Origin: Rhodoplanes sp. Z2-YC6860
Lineage (GTDB): Bacteria > Pseudomonadota > Alphaproteobacteria > Rhizobiales > Xanthobacteraceae
Assembly (NCBI RefSeq): GCF_001579845.1
Contig: NZ_CP007440.1
Location: 1,678,001-1,742,000 of the forward strand
Length of the DNA stretch: 64,000 nt
Direction of reading: 5' to 3'
Both the position numbers and the translations under genes were made by a program. Position 1 is the first letter of the stretch, and each line of letters opens with the position of its first letter. Under the pieces are notes generated by a model that had not been told where the DNA came from, did not search any database, and was given only the letters and a program-made list of their open reading frames with translations. Positions 53,144-61,165 of this stretch are shown here, piece after piece.

Positions 53144-54274
53144 ATGACTTCGAATCTCTTGCGGGTCCCGTGCCGGGGCGCCGTGCGTTCCGACATGCTC
53201 GAACGTCAGCTCCGGCGATACCATCCGCGTTTCCAGGGCGCCGTGTGCGCGCTGGCGACGCGGCACTCGCGCGTCGCGGACCTCGCCACGAGCTTTCCTG
53301 CGCTGCTCTTCGCGCTCGCCGTTCCGCGGCCGGGGCTTGATGCTGCGCGCGCGTTGGCGCACGTGATCGATGGCCGCGCGCTCGCCGAGGTCGCGGCGGC
53401 GGCTGACGTGCCGATGTGGCTCCGAAAATTGCCGCCGGAGGCATTCGCACGTCCAATTCCGCGACTGCCTGACGGCGAGCTGTTTCGCCGGCATATCGCC
53501 AATCACCTGCCGCGCTCGCGCAAGCTTTCGCCGGCCTGGCTGCAGATCGTGGCGCGCGTCGCCGAGCTTGCGCACGAGCCCGCGGCGGTGTGGATCGCGC
53601 GCGAGTTTCTCCGCGAGCCCCGGCATGTGAATCCCGAGCGATTGCGGCTGGTCAGCCTCTGGTCGTGGTTCTCCAGTCAGCCCGCAACGCTCGGACATTA
53701 TCTGATCGACAAGCCGTGGACGCCGGATGTGCATATCGGTCCGGCCCTTGCGGCTGCCGACGATTGGCGAACGATGATCGACCTGCATGTCAACCTTGGC
53801 TATCGGCCGATCGCCGATATGTGGCTCAAGCCCGCTCGGGTGGCCGGTTACGACTTCCTGCCTTTGAGTTCGATTGTCGCGATCACCGATGAGGCGGTCG
53901 CCATGAGCAATTGCGTTCGCACTTACGGCAACCTGCTGGCGCGCAACCGCTCGCGTCTGTGGAGCGTCCAGCGGGATGGCGCGCGCGTCGCCACGCTGGA
54001 GCTTGGCTTCCGTTGTGGTGACCCGCTGCCGTGCATCGTTCAGCTCAAGGGTGCAGGAAATGCCTCGGCCTCGCGGGAGCTGTGGTGGGCGGCGCGCCAA
54101 TGGCTGAACACGCACGACTTCTCGCAGATCAACTTGGAGCGGCGCGCCTGCGACCGGAGACCGCTCGATCGCACCACATGGCTGTCGCTTTGGCGGCCGT
54201 ATTGGCTCGCCAAGCGGCGCCTCCCGGAATGGTTGCCGATCGCGCCGTCGCTCCGCGCGCTGAGTGCGCTGTGA
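53144..54274 (+). CDS. PcfJ-like protein
   Basis: A 376-residue protein. The C-terminal third carries the PcfJ pattern: MSNCVRTYGNLL near residue 256, then a strand LWSVQRDGARVATLELGF (in part), then PCIVQLKGAGNASAS. PcfJ was named from a conjugative enterococcal plasmid, but its biochemical role is unknown. The N-terminal two thirds are helical with many Arg and Leu and are not recognised. No conjugation genes are near. The start could be ATG 53144 or the later ATG 53195. The gene stands alone between a receptor gene and MaoC-like genes. Confidence 0.6.
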   Translation: MTSNLLRVPCRGAVRSDMLERQLRRYHPRFQGAVCALATRHSRVADLATSFPALLFALAVPRPGLDAARALAHVIDGRALAEVAAAADVPMWLRKLPPEAFARPIPRLPDGELFRRHIANHLPRSRKLSPAWLQIVARVAELAHEPAAVWIAREFLREPRHVNPERLRLVSLWSWFSSQPATLGHYLIDKPWTPDVHIGPALAAADDWRTMIDLHVNLGYRPIADMWLKPARVAGYDFLPLSSIVAITDEAVAMSNCVRTYGNLLARNRSRLWSVQRDGARVATLELGFRCGDPLPCIVQLKGAGNASASRELWWAARQWLNTHDFSQINLERRACDRRPLDRTTWLSLWRPYWLAKRRLPEWLPIAPSLRALSAL

Positions 54275-54424
54275 GCCGGCAGAATCAGCCGGGCGGTGGC
54301 GTCACGTTGCAGGATTTTGGATCAATGACGCACGTCCCTGTGATTTTCTGTGATGGCTCGCGGGTTGACGTGGTCGTGCCGCGGTTCTACCGAAGCACTT
54401 CACCCGCCGAGAGTTCAGCCTCCA

Positions 54425-54886
54425 GTGTCTCAGCTTCATTGGGAAGACTTCACGCCCGGCCGGGCCTTCGAGCACGGGCCGCGCCGCCTGCCGCGCGACG
54501 AGATGATCGCGTTCGCGGCCGAGTTCGACCCGCAGCCGATGCATCTCGACGAGGCTGCGGCGCGCGAGACCATGCTCGGCGGCCTCGCGGCGTCCGGCTG
54601 GTATGTCTGCTGCATCCTGATGCGGATGTGCGTCGATGCCTTCCTCGGCCAGTCCGCCTCGATGGGCGCGCCCGGCGTCGACGAGGTGAAACTGCTCCGC
54701 CCGGTCCGGCCGGACGACGAACTCATGTTTCGCGCCACCGTGCTCGAAACCCGCGCCTCGAAAAGCCGGCCGGACATGGGCCTGGTGCGCTTCGAGTTCG
54801 TGATGTCCGACATGCAGGGCCGCCAGGCCGTGGTGCTCATCACCTCGCTGATGATCGGCCGCCGGCAGAAGGGCGACGCCGCATGA
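54425..54886 (+). CDS. MaoC-like hotdog dehydratase, subunit 1
   Basis: A 153-residue hotdog-fold protein from GTG 54425; an upstream ATG at 54350 adds 25 residues with no family match. The hydratase-type segment is FAAEFDPQPMHLDEAAA near residue 35, with the Asp and His of R-specific enoyl-CoA hydratases. Later blocks are VDEVKLLRPVRPDDEL and FEFVMSDMQG. Its stop overlaps the second MaoC gene (ATGA), so both are probably subunits of one enzyme acting on a CoA thioester. The ribosome-binding site is weak. Confidence 0.78.
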   Translation: MSQLHWEDFTPGRAFEHGPRRLPRDEMIAFAAEFDPQPMHLDEAAARETMLGGLAASGWYVCCILMRMCVDAFLGQSASMGAPGVDEVKLLRPVRPDDELMFRATVLETRASKSRPDMGLVRFEFVMSDMQGRQAVVLITSLMIGRRQKGDAA

Positions 54887-55377
54887 AGTTTCTCGAGGAC
54901 GTTCCGGTCGGCGAGCCCATCGATCTCGGCAGCCACACATTCACGGCCGACGACATCAAGAGGTTCGCCCGGCGCTACGATCCGCAGCCGTTTCATCTCG
55001 ACGAGACGGCCGCGGCGCGCTCGCACTTCGGTGCGCTGTGCGCCTCGGGTTGGCACACCGCCGCGACCTGGATGCGGCTGATGGTCGAGCATCAGGAGCG
55101 CTACGCCGCGGCTCAACGGGCCCGCGGTGAGGCGGTCGCGGAGCTTGGGCCGTCACCGGGCTTTCGCGAGATGAAGTGGCTTAGGCCGGTCTACGTGGGC
55201 GACACCATCAAGTATTCTACGGAAATTATAGACAAGCGCGTGTCCAACAGCCGTCCAGGCTGGGGAATCATCACGATTCGCAACATCGGGGTGAACCAGA
55301 AGGGCGAACCGGTGATATCGTTCGTCAGCGTGGTCTTTCTTCAGAGCCGCCACCAGCGCGTTTACGCGCGTCTTTGA
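54883..55377 (+). CDS. MaoC-like hotdog dehydratase, subunit 2
   Basis: A 164-residue partner with the same fold: FARRYDPQPFHLDETAAARSHFG (in part) near residue 27, GALCASGWHTAATWMRL, MKWLRPVYVGDTIKYSTE and GVNQKGEPVISFVSVV. Its ATG overlaps the preceding stop. The last residues (RVYARL) are encoded by a Arg-rich stretch ending close to the MFS gene, which begins 36 bases later. Substrate unknown; a 2-enoyl-CoA or methyl-branched CoA is expected for the family. Confidence 0.82.
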   Translation: MKFLEDVPVGEPIDLGSHTFTADDIKRFARRYDPQPFHLDETAAARSHFGALCASGWHTAATWMRLMVEHQERYAAAQRARGEAVAELGPSPGFREMKWLRPVYVGDTIKYSTEIIDKRVSNSRPGWGIITIRNIGVNQKGEPVISFVSVVFLQSRHQRVYARL

Positions 55378-55413
55378 CGCGCCCGGAGCGAAACGAGGTA
55401 ACCAGCTCGAGCC

Positions 55414-56652
55414 ATGACCGTGGCCAGCGAGGCGGCCGAACAACATGACGCGGCCCAAGTCAACGTGGCCGAAGTCAAAGCGAGAGAGCATCGCGCCATT
55501 GGCGTGGCGTCAGGCGCGCATGCGCTGCACGACGGCTACACCGATCTGATCTACGTGATGCTGCCGATCTGGCAGAGCGAGTTCGGCATCGGTTATGCGG
55601 CGCTGGGTCTGCTGCGCACCTGTTATTCCGGGACGATGGCAGGCCTGCAAATCCCGTCGGCGCTGTTGTCGGAGCGCCTGGGCGTGCCGCTGGTGCTGGC
55701 GATTGGCACCGCGTTGTCGGGGCTTGGCTATCTCATTGCTGGCACCAGCTCGGGTTTCGTCATGCTGGTGATCGCGCTCCTGATCGGCGGGCTTGGCTCC
55801 AGCACGCAGCATCCGCTGGCGTCGGCGCTGGTGGCGCGCGCCTTCGCGGGCCCGCGATCGTTGAAGGCGCTCGGCACCTACAATTTCGCGGGCGACATCG
55901 GCAAGATGTCGGTGCCGGCATTGGCCTCGCTGCTGCTGGTCGTGATGGCCTGGCGGCCGGTGGTCGCGATCCTGGGGTTTGCCGGCCTCGCCGCTGCGGT
56001 TGTGATCTATGCGCTGACGCCGAAAACGGTCGCGGAAGCGCCGGCAGCATCCAAGAGCGACGACAAAACCGAAGTCTCAGCGCCGGCGAGCCGCAGCCGT
56101 GCGGGATTTTGGCTGCTGCTCGCCATCGGCATGGTCGACAGCGCCACCCGCATGGGGCTTCTGATCTTCCTGCCGTTCATCCTGATCGGCAAAGGCGCGG
56201 CGCTGCCGACCATAGGCCTCGCGCTGACGCTCATCTTCGCCGGCGGCGCGGTCGGCAAATTGGTCTGCGCCTTCATCGGTGCGCGGCTTGGCGTGATTGG
56301 TACGGTGTGCCTGACCGAAGGCCTGACCACCGCGGGCATTCTCGCGCTGCTGCCGCTGCCGCTCGAAGCCGCGATGGTGCTGCTGCCCCTGATCGGCGTG
56401 ATGCTGAACGGCACCTCGTCGGTGCTTTACGGTTCGGTGCCGGAGCTGGTCGAGCCCGACAAGCGCACGCGGATGTTCGGCATCTTCTACACCGGCACCA
56501 TCGGTTCGGGCGCGGTATCGCCTGCGCTGTACGGCCTGGTCGGCGACGCATTCGGCGTTCCGATGGCGATCTGCGTGGTGGCGGCGCTCTGCCTGCTGAC
56601 CTTGCCGCTCGCGTTGCTGTTGCGGCCGGCGTTGCCGCAGTCGGCGCGCTGA
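55414..56652 (+). CDS. MFS transporter, fosmidomycin-resistance (Fsr)-like
   Basis: A 412-residue inner-membrane major facilitator with about twelve hydrophobic helices. The N-terminal segment GAHALHDGYTDLIYVMLPIWQ (in part) and QHPLASALVARAF match the Fsr branch, which exports fosmidomycin and other small molecules. A charged loop near residue 210 (ASKSDDKTEVSAPASRSR) joins the two halves. Substrate is not predicted. It follows the MaoC pair closely and may be in their operon; its stop overlaps a degraded small ORF. Confidence 0.87.
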   Translation: MTVASEAAEQHDAAQVNVAEVKAREHRAIGVASGAHALHDGYTDLIYVMLPIWQSEFGIGYAALGLLRTCYSGTMAGLQIPSALLSERLGVPLVLAIGTALSGLGYLIAGTSSGFVMLVIALLIGGLGSSTQHPLASALVARAFAGPRSLKALGTYNFAGDIGKMSVPALASLLLVVMAWRPVVAILGFAGLAAAVVIYALTPKTVAEAPAASKSDDKTEVSAPASRSRAGFWLLLAIGMVDSATRMGLLIFLPFILIGKGAALPTIGLALTLIFAGGAVGKLVCAFIGARLGVIGTVCLTEGLTTAGILALLPLPLEAAMVLLPLIGVMLNGTSSVLYGSVPELVEPDKRTRMFGIFYTGTIGSGAVSPALYGLVGDAFGVPMAICVVAALCLLTLPLALLLRPALPQSAR

Positions 56653-56807
56653 CGCGAGTTGCTTCAGGCCAAAAAAACACTGACAAAGAACAGTCTGCGC
56701 GGTTCATTGAAGCCGCGCGGCTGTTGGAGTCCGATGAAATCGGAAAAGAATTCGAACGAGCTTTCACCAAGATCATGCCGCCTAAGGCGGCGAGAAAACC
56801 TCGATAA
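56652..56807 (+). pseudogene. Start-less small ORF, remnant of a conserved hypothetical protein
   Basis: The frame from 56652 to a TAA at 56805-56807 encodes a clearly protein-like sequence (NTDKEQSARFIEAARLLESD, then GKEFERAFTKIMPPK). It contains no ATG, GTG or TTG near its beginning: the position expected to hold the start (before TDKEQ) reads AAC ACT. Small proteins of this kind are common hypothetical genes in Bradyrhizobium-type genomes, from memory. It is most simply a gene that has lost its start, lying next to a broken DUF3800 gene. Confidence 0.5.
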
Positions 56808-56814
56808 AATAGCC

Positions 56815-57626
56815 TTAGACGCGCCACTTGTGAGGGCACGTTGGATCATAACGCATAGTGATTTTTATGCCCCGTTGCTTCGGTGAATTGTTCGGGCGGA
56901 CGATGCGAAGCGGCATTTCATACATTGCCTCTTTTATCCAACCTCTTAGTACCGCCTCATCGTAGACGCTGTGCAGCCGTTTAATATCGCGCTTCGCGCC
57001 CCACGGTAGATCGAGGTGCTTAACTCCATCCCTGTTTCCATCTTGGTGCCACTTGCGCACCCACCACGCCCATAAATCGGCTGCTTGCAGGGGCATAAAA
57101 TCTTGGTCGTTCCGGTATATTGGGCAGTCACAAATGAGCCGCCGAACGTCTGGCGGAAATGATTTGCGAAACCAGTCCCAACCTGAAATCACGCGTTCCT
57201 TTTCCGATTCGTTGTCAAAAATGAAATCGATGGGTTCGAATAAACCTAATCTGTGCTGCTCTTGCGCTAGGTTCTCGACGATCAATCTGGATGCGTACAA
57301 ATACGGGTTAATCAGGCTTTGATAATTGCTTATCGAGCGGCCTACGAACTCATCTACAATTCGAACCAGAGCGGCTTTGTCCATCACGCAGGATATCGCC
57401 GCCAATATGTTGTGCTCTTCGATGGTTCTGTAGAAAAAGGCGGCAACCTCTGGACGTTGAGCCATCTCATGCGTCTTGAACGCACGTAAGCCAGCAAGAT
57501 CGCGCTTTCTTTCCATGCGTCAGAGAATTTGGCCCACTCATCAGCCTGAGCAACATAGCCAGCAATGACCAAGGTATTTGGGTCGCCGGTGCCGCTACCG
57601 TCTACGTACGCTTGAAGCATGGCCAT
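56815..57626 (-). pseudogene. DUF3800 gene disrupted by a frameshift
   Basis: Two minus-strand frames together make one DUF3800 protein of about 270 residues. The first part (57626 or 57620 down to about 57515) reads MLQAYVDGSGTGDPNTLVIAG, in part, with the acidic VDGSG motif, and ends SDAWKE. The second (56815-57516) continues RKRDLAGLRAFKTHEMAQ (in part) to the end. The frame changes within GGAAAGAAAGCGC (minus strand, about 57510-57521), consistent with a one-base indel in a purine run. DUF3800 proteins are RNase H-like and often lie on mobile DNA. Composition is less GC-rich than surrounding genes. Confidence 0.75.
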
Positions 57627-58327
57627 CCATCGGGTGGCCGCCGCTGGGCGAGGGATGCCAATAACAAGACCCCCAGACTGCCGCACATGCCAACGCGGGG
57701 AGAGGGTAACCACGGCTCACCCGCCAGCCAATAATGGCAATTTGGTTGGGTACGATAAGTACAATATGCCGCAAGATTTGATACCGCCTTTCCCCATTGA
57801 CGCACAGTAATGTTCATGATAAGTTCTCATTTACCTCGCTCACTGAGGCCGTCATCTAGAGACGTCTGTTTGGCGGAGCGAGGTGTGGCGCCTGCAGGCG
57901 TGGCCCGTGACCACGTCCCAGGGTGCGATGCCATCGTCCGTCCCCGATGAGGGGGCCGCCTTCAGTGGCAGGGCGCGATCGGGTGAAGGGCCAAGGCAAC
58001 GCGGCCTTAGGGAAGGGTTCGTCCCGCACCGTCCGATCGAATCTCGAACGAGGGTATCGCGTTAAGTCGCCACCAGTGGAGCGCCGGAAGGCGTGCGGGC
58101 TTCGCAACAAGCCCGCGGCACCCTCGCAAGGGGTGTCGACTGAGACGTGGCGCCAACCGGCGCTCCGCTCCCTCATTCATGTGAGGGACAAGGAAGAATA
58201 GAGGCGCCAGCCCCGCGCCTGCTTTGAAGGGGCCGATGAATCACGCCTGCATGGATGTTTGGATGGCGCGCGAAAGCGTTGGCTGTTGGACAAGCGGAGC
58301 TGAGAAGCGCGCGGTGCTCTCCCCACG
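57627..58327. other. Decayed and non-coding tract between DUF3800 and the fourth palindromic repeat
   Basis: About 700 bases with no supported gene. The left 190 bases are AT-richer and include a minus-strand ORF start resembling a MazE-type antitoxin N-terminus (MNITVRQWGKA, 57785-57817). The right part (about 57850-58210) is GC-rich with several inverted repeats (such as CGCCTGCAGGCG), and its short ORFs lack credible family features. It could be a structured RNA or an old repeat; neither is shown. Confidence 0.4.
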
Positions 58328-58435
58328 GTCATTCCGGGGTGCGAGCGTAAGCGAGCGAACCCGGAATCCAGACGGGGGTTCGGTGCTCGGTGCTGGATTC
58401 CGGATAACCGCGCTTCGCGCGGTTTCCGGAATGAC
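58328..58435. repeat. GTCATTCCGGGGCGC-type intergenic palindromic repeat, copy 4
   Basis: Starts GTCATTCCGGGGTGCGAGCG and ends TTCCGGAATGAC; inner arms CGAACCCGGAATCCAG and CTGGATTCCGG. It is more diverged than the other three copies on its right side. It ends 7 bases before the end of rsmE. Confidence 0.88.
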
Positions 58436-58442
58436 GGCACCC

Positions 58443-59234
58443 TCAGCGCCAATCGCCGAGCACCGCCTGCACGAGCGCCAGCGCCGCGACGGCCGCGGTG
58501 TCGGCGCGCAGAATCCGGGGGCCGAGCGACAGCCGCACCATGTTGGTGAGCTTGAGCACGACGGCGCGCTCCTCTTCGGAAAACCCACCCTCCGGCCCGA
58601 TCAGAAGCGCGATCGGCTGCCGGCCCTCGCTTCCCGCATCCGCCATGGTCAGCGGCAGCATCGCGGACGGCGATTGCCGCGCATCGGCCATCGCCTTGAG
58701 CGGGTCTTTCACGTCGGCGTCCTCATCGCAGAACACCAGGAGCCGCTCGGCCTCGCGTGCCGCAAGCGCGCGACCGAACGACAGCGGTTCGCCGATCTCC
58801 GGAACGGTGAGCACGCCGCACTGCTCGGCGGCCTCGATGGCGTTGGCGCGCATGCGATCGAGGTTCACCCGCGTCACCTGTGTGTGCTGGGTCAGGACCG
58901 GCTGCAGGCGCGAGACGCCGAGCTCAACCGCCTTCTGCACCATGTAGTCGAGCCGCTCGTGCTTCAGCGGCGCGAACAGATAGTGGAGATCGCAAGGCTC
59001 GGTCTGCTCTCTCGTCTGCTCGGTGATCGAGAGGGTTGTCGTCTTGCCCCGCGCCGTGACGGTGGCCCGCCATTCGCCGTCCTTGCCGTTGAACGCCAGC
59101 ACCGGGTCGCCGGGCTTCAGCCGCAGCACGTTGGTCAGGTAGTGGGCCTGCGGCTTTTCCAGCGCGATCTCGGCGCCCGGCGCGAGCGCGTCGTTCACAA
59201 ACAGGCGAGGCGTGCGAAAGTCGTAGCGGGCCAC
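58443..59234 (-). CDS. rsmE: 16S rRNA (uracil(1498)-N3)-methyltransferase
   Basis: A 263-residue SPOUT methyltransferase that methylates U1498 of 16S rRNA. GTG 59234 starts it (ARYDFRTPRLFVND follows). The PUA-like N-terminal domain is followed by YLFAPLKHERLDYMVQKAVELG (in part), RANAIEAAEQCG, and the SAM-binding knot LLIGPEGGFSEEERAV near residue 210, then LGPRILRADTAAVAAL. Full length. A palindromic repeat lies just past its stop. Confidence 0.96.
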   Translation of the reverse strand: MARYDFRTPRLFVNDALAPGAEIALEKPQAHYLTNVLRLKPGDPVLAFNGKDGEWRATVTARGKTTTLSITEQTREQTEPCDLHYLFAPLKHERLDYMVQKAVELGVSRLQPVLTQHTQVTRVNLDRMRANAIEAAEQCGVLTVPEIGEPLSFGRALAAREAERLLVFCDEDADVKDPLKAMADARQSPSAMLPLTMADAGSEGRQPIALLIGPEGGFSEEERAVVLKLTNMVRLSLGPRILRADTAAVAALALVQAVLGDWR

Positions 59235-59398
59235 GGCGGCATTCCGGATCGATGGGTCTGGCTTTATCGCCTTTTTGGGGGTCGGTGCCAGCCGTTAACG
59301 CTTTATGCCGCGGGCATTTGCCGCCCTATCGCCAGAATTGCAGGCTTGATAGAAGGCCCCGACAGGGGCGCGCCCGGATCAGGGAGCTGGGGACGGAA

Positions 59399-60202
59399 AT
59401 GACAGCGCATCGCTTCCTCGGGGTTTGGAACCTCCATTACGTGTTCGCCGGCGCAGCCGTTCTGCTGTGTGCCGCGCTGACGCCCGCCGCCGCGCAGTTC
59501 CCGTCGCCTCCCGGCCAGACCTCCTCGGCGTCGCAGGGCACCAGTCCGTTCCCCCCGCCCCCCGGCCAGCAGCAGCAGAAGCCGGCCAACAACCCATTTC
59601 CCGCGCCCGGACAGGCATCGGTCTCGCCCGGCGGTTTCGGCAGTCCGGCGCCGGGCGGCTTTGCCCCGGCACAAGGTGGTTTCGGGACCCCGGCGCAAGG
59701 TGGCTTCGGCAGCGCGCCGCAAGGCGGCGGCTTTGGCGGCGGCCCGGCGCAGGGCGGTTTTGTGCGGCCGGGCGGCTTCAGCCAAGGCGCGCCCCAACAG
59801 GTGCCGGAAGCGCAGAAGATCTGCCTGAACTTCCCGGCCATCCGCGAGGAGGTCGAAAAAGGCGCCGCCGGCATCCGGGCGGCGGGCGATCGCAAGGCGA
59901 GCCGCGAGGAGGTCTGTCCGCTGTTCAAGGCGTTCGCGGCCAAAGAAGAAAAAATGCTCAAGTTCCTCACAACCAACCAGAAGCTCTGCGGCGTGCCGCC
60001 GAACATCGTCACGCAGATGAGGCAGAACCACGCCAAGACGATTCAGATTCGCAACAACGTGTGCAGCACAGCTCCCGCTGGCCCCGCTGCCGTGCCCACG
60101 CTCAGCGATGCGCTGGGCGGGCCGATCCTTCCCGACGACACCTCGGTGAAATCCGGGCGTGGCACCTTCGACACCCTGACCGGCAACGTCCTGCAACGGT
60201 GA
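59399..60202 (+). CDS. Secreted Gly/Pro/Gln-rich protein with a C-terminal cysteine module
   Basis: A 267-residue exported protein. ATG 59399 gives a signal peptide (hydrophobic AGAAVLLCAALTPAAAQ). An upstream frame exists but without a ribosome-binding site. Residues 38-140 are low complexity (GGFGTPAQGGFGSAPQGGGF and similar repeats). The last 125 residues are a distinct four-cysteine helical domain: KICLNFPAIREEVE, EEVCPLFKAFAAKEEKM, NQKLCGVPPN and RNNVCSTAP. I do not recognise the family, though related hypothetical proteins next to ubiA are known from memory in Bradyrhizobium-type genomes. Probably periplasmic. Confidence 0.7.
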   Translation: MTAHRFLGVWNLHYVFAGAAVLLCAALTPAAAQFPSPPGQTSSASQGTSPFPPPPGQQQQKPANNPFPAPGQASVSPGGFGSPAPGGFAPAQGGFGTPAQGGFGSAPQGGGFGGGPAQGGFVRPGGFSQGAPQQVPEAQKICLNFPAIREEVEKGAAGIRAAGDRKASREEVCPLFKAFAAKEEKMLKFLTTNQKLCGVPPNIVTQMRQNHAKTIQIRNNVCSTAPAGPAAVPTLSDALGGPILPDDTSVKSGRGTFDTLTGNVLQR

Positions 60203-60221
60203 GCCGACCGAGGAGGCAGCC

Positions 60222-61157
60222 ATGAGCGACGCCTCGGGACGCGTCGCCGATGCCATCGGAAACTGGGTCGATCACAGTGCGCCCGGCTGGCTGAAGCCCT
60301 ACCTGCGGCTCACCCGTCTCGACCGGCCGATCGGCTGGTGGCTTTTGCTGTTGCCGTGCTGGTGGTCGTCGGCGATGGCCGCCGTCGCCGACCGGGCCTG
60401 GGGCCCGAGCCCGTGGCACATCTTTCTGCTGTTCGTCGGCGCCATCGTGATGCGTGGCGCGGGCTGCACCTGGAACGATCTGGTCGATCGCGACATCGAC
60501 GCCCGGGTCGAGCGCACGCGTTCGCGGCCGATTCCATCGGGGCAAGTGAGCGCGCGCGCCGCGCTGGTGTTCCTGGTGGTGCAGGCTCTGGTGGGTCTGC
60601 TGGTGCTCGTGCAGTTCAATCGCTTCGCGATTCTGGTGGGCATCTCCTCGCTCGCGGTGGTCGCGGTCTATCCGTTCATGAAGCGCGTCACCTACTGGCC
60701 GCAGATTTTTCTGGGCCTCGCCTTCTCCTGGGGCGCGCTGATGGGCTGGGCCGGCGCGCGCGGCGCGCTCGAACTGCCTGCGTATCTCCTTTACGCCGGC
60801 TCGATCGCGTGGGTGATCCACTACGACACGATCTACGCGCACCAGGACCGCGAGGACGACGCGCTCGTGGGTTTGAAATCCACCGCGCTGCTGTTCGCCG
60901 AAAAGACCAAGCCTGCGTTGATGGCGTTCTCGACTGCGGCGGTGGTGCTGATCGGGCTCGCCGGATATCTCGCCGGCGCGGGCGTGGTGTTCTCTCTCGG
61001 CTTGGCAGTCTTTGCGGCGCACCTCGCCTGGCAGATCGTGTACATCGACCTCTCTAATCCGGACTCGTGCTTGAAAATGTTTCGCGCCAATCGCGATGCC
61101 GGTCTGATCCTGTTCGGGGCTTTGCTGCTGGACGCGGTCGCTCATCGCATGTTCTGA
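60222..61157 (+). CDS. ubiA: 4-hydroxybenzoate polyprenyltransferase
   Basis: A 311-residue integral membrane prenyltransferase that attaches the polyprenyl tail to 4-hydroxybenzoate in ubiquinone synthesis. Both aspartate-rich motifs are present: NDLVDRDIDARVERTRSRP near residue 86 and YAHQDREDDALVGLKST near residue 205. About eight or nine hydrophobic helices follow the UbiA pattern (PIGWWLLLLPCWWS near residue 36). GGAGG precedes the ATG. It is 20 bases downstream of the secreted protein gene. Confidence 0.96.
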   Translation: MSDASGRVADAIGNWVDHSAPGWLKPYLRLTRLDRPIGWWLLLLPCWWSSAMAAVADRAWGPSPWHIFLLFVGAIVMRGAGCTWNDLVDRDIDARVERTRSRPIPSGQVSARAALVFLVVQALVGLLVLVQFNRFAILVGISSLAVVAVYPFMKRVTYWPQIFLGLAFSWGALMGWAGARGALELPAYLLYAGSIAWVIHYDTIYAHQDREDDALVGLKSTALLFAEKTKPALMAFSTAAVVLIGLAGYLAGAGVVFSLGLAVFAAHLAWQIVYIDLSNPDSCLKMFRANRDAGLILFGALLLDAVAHRMF

Positions 61158-61165
61158 TCCGCGTC

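Noticed and set aside
57850-58210. RNase P, tmRNA, SRP or 6S RNA gene
   Set aside because: None of the conserved core sequences of these RNAs, such as the GAAAGTCCGG element of RNase P, is visible on either strand.
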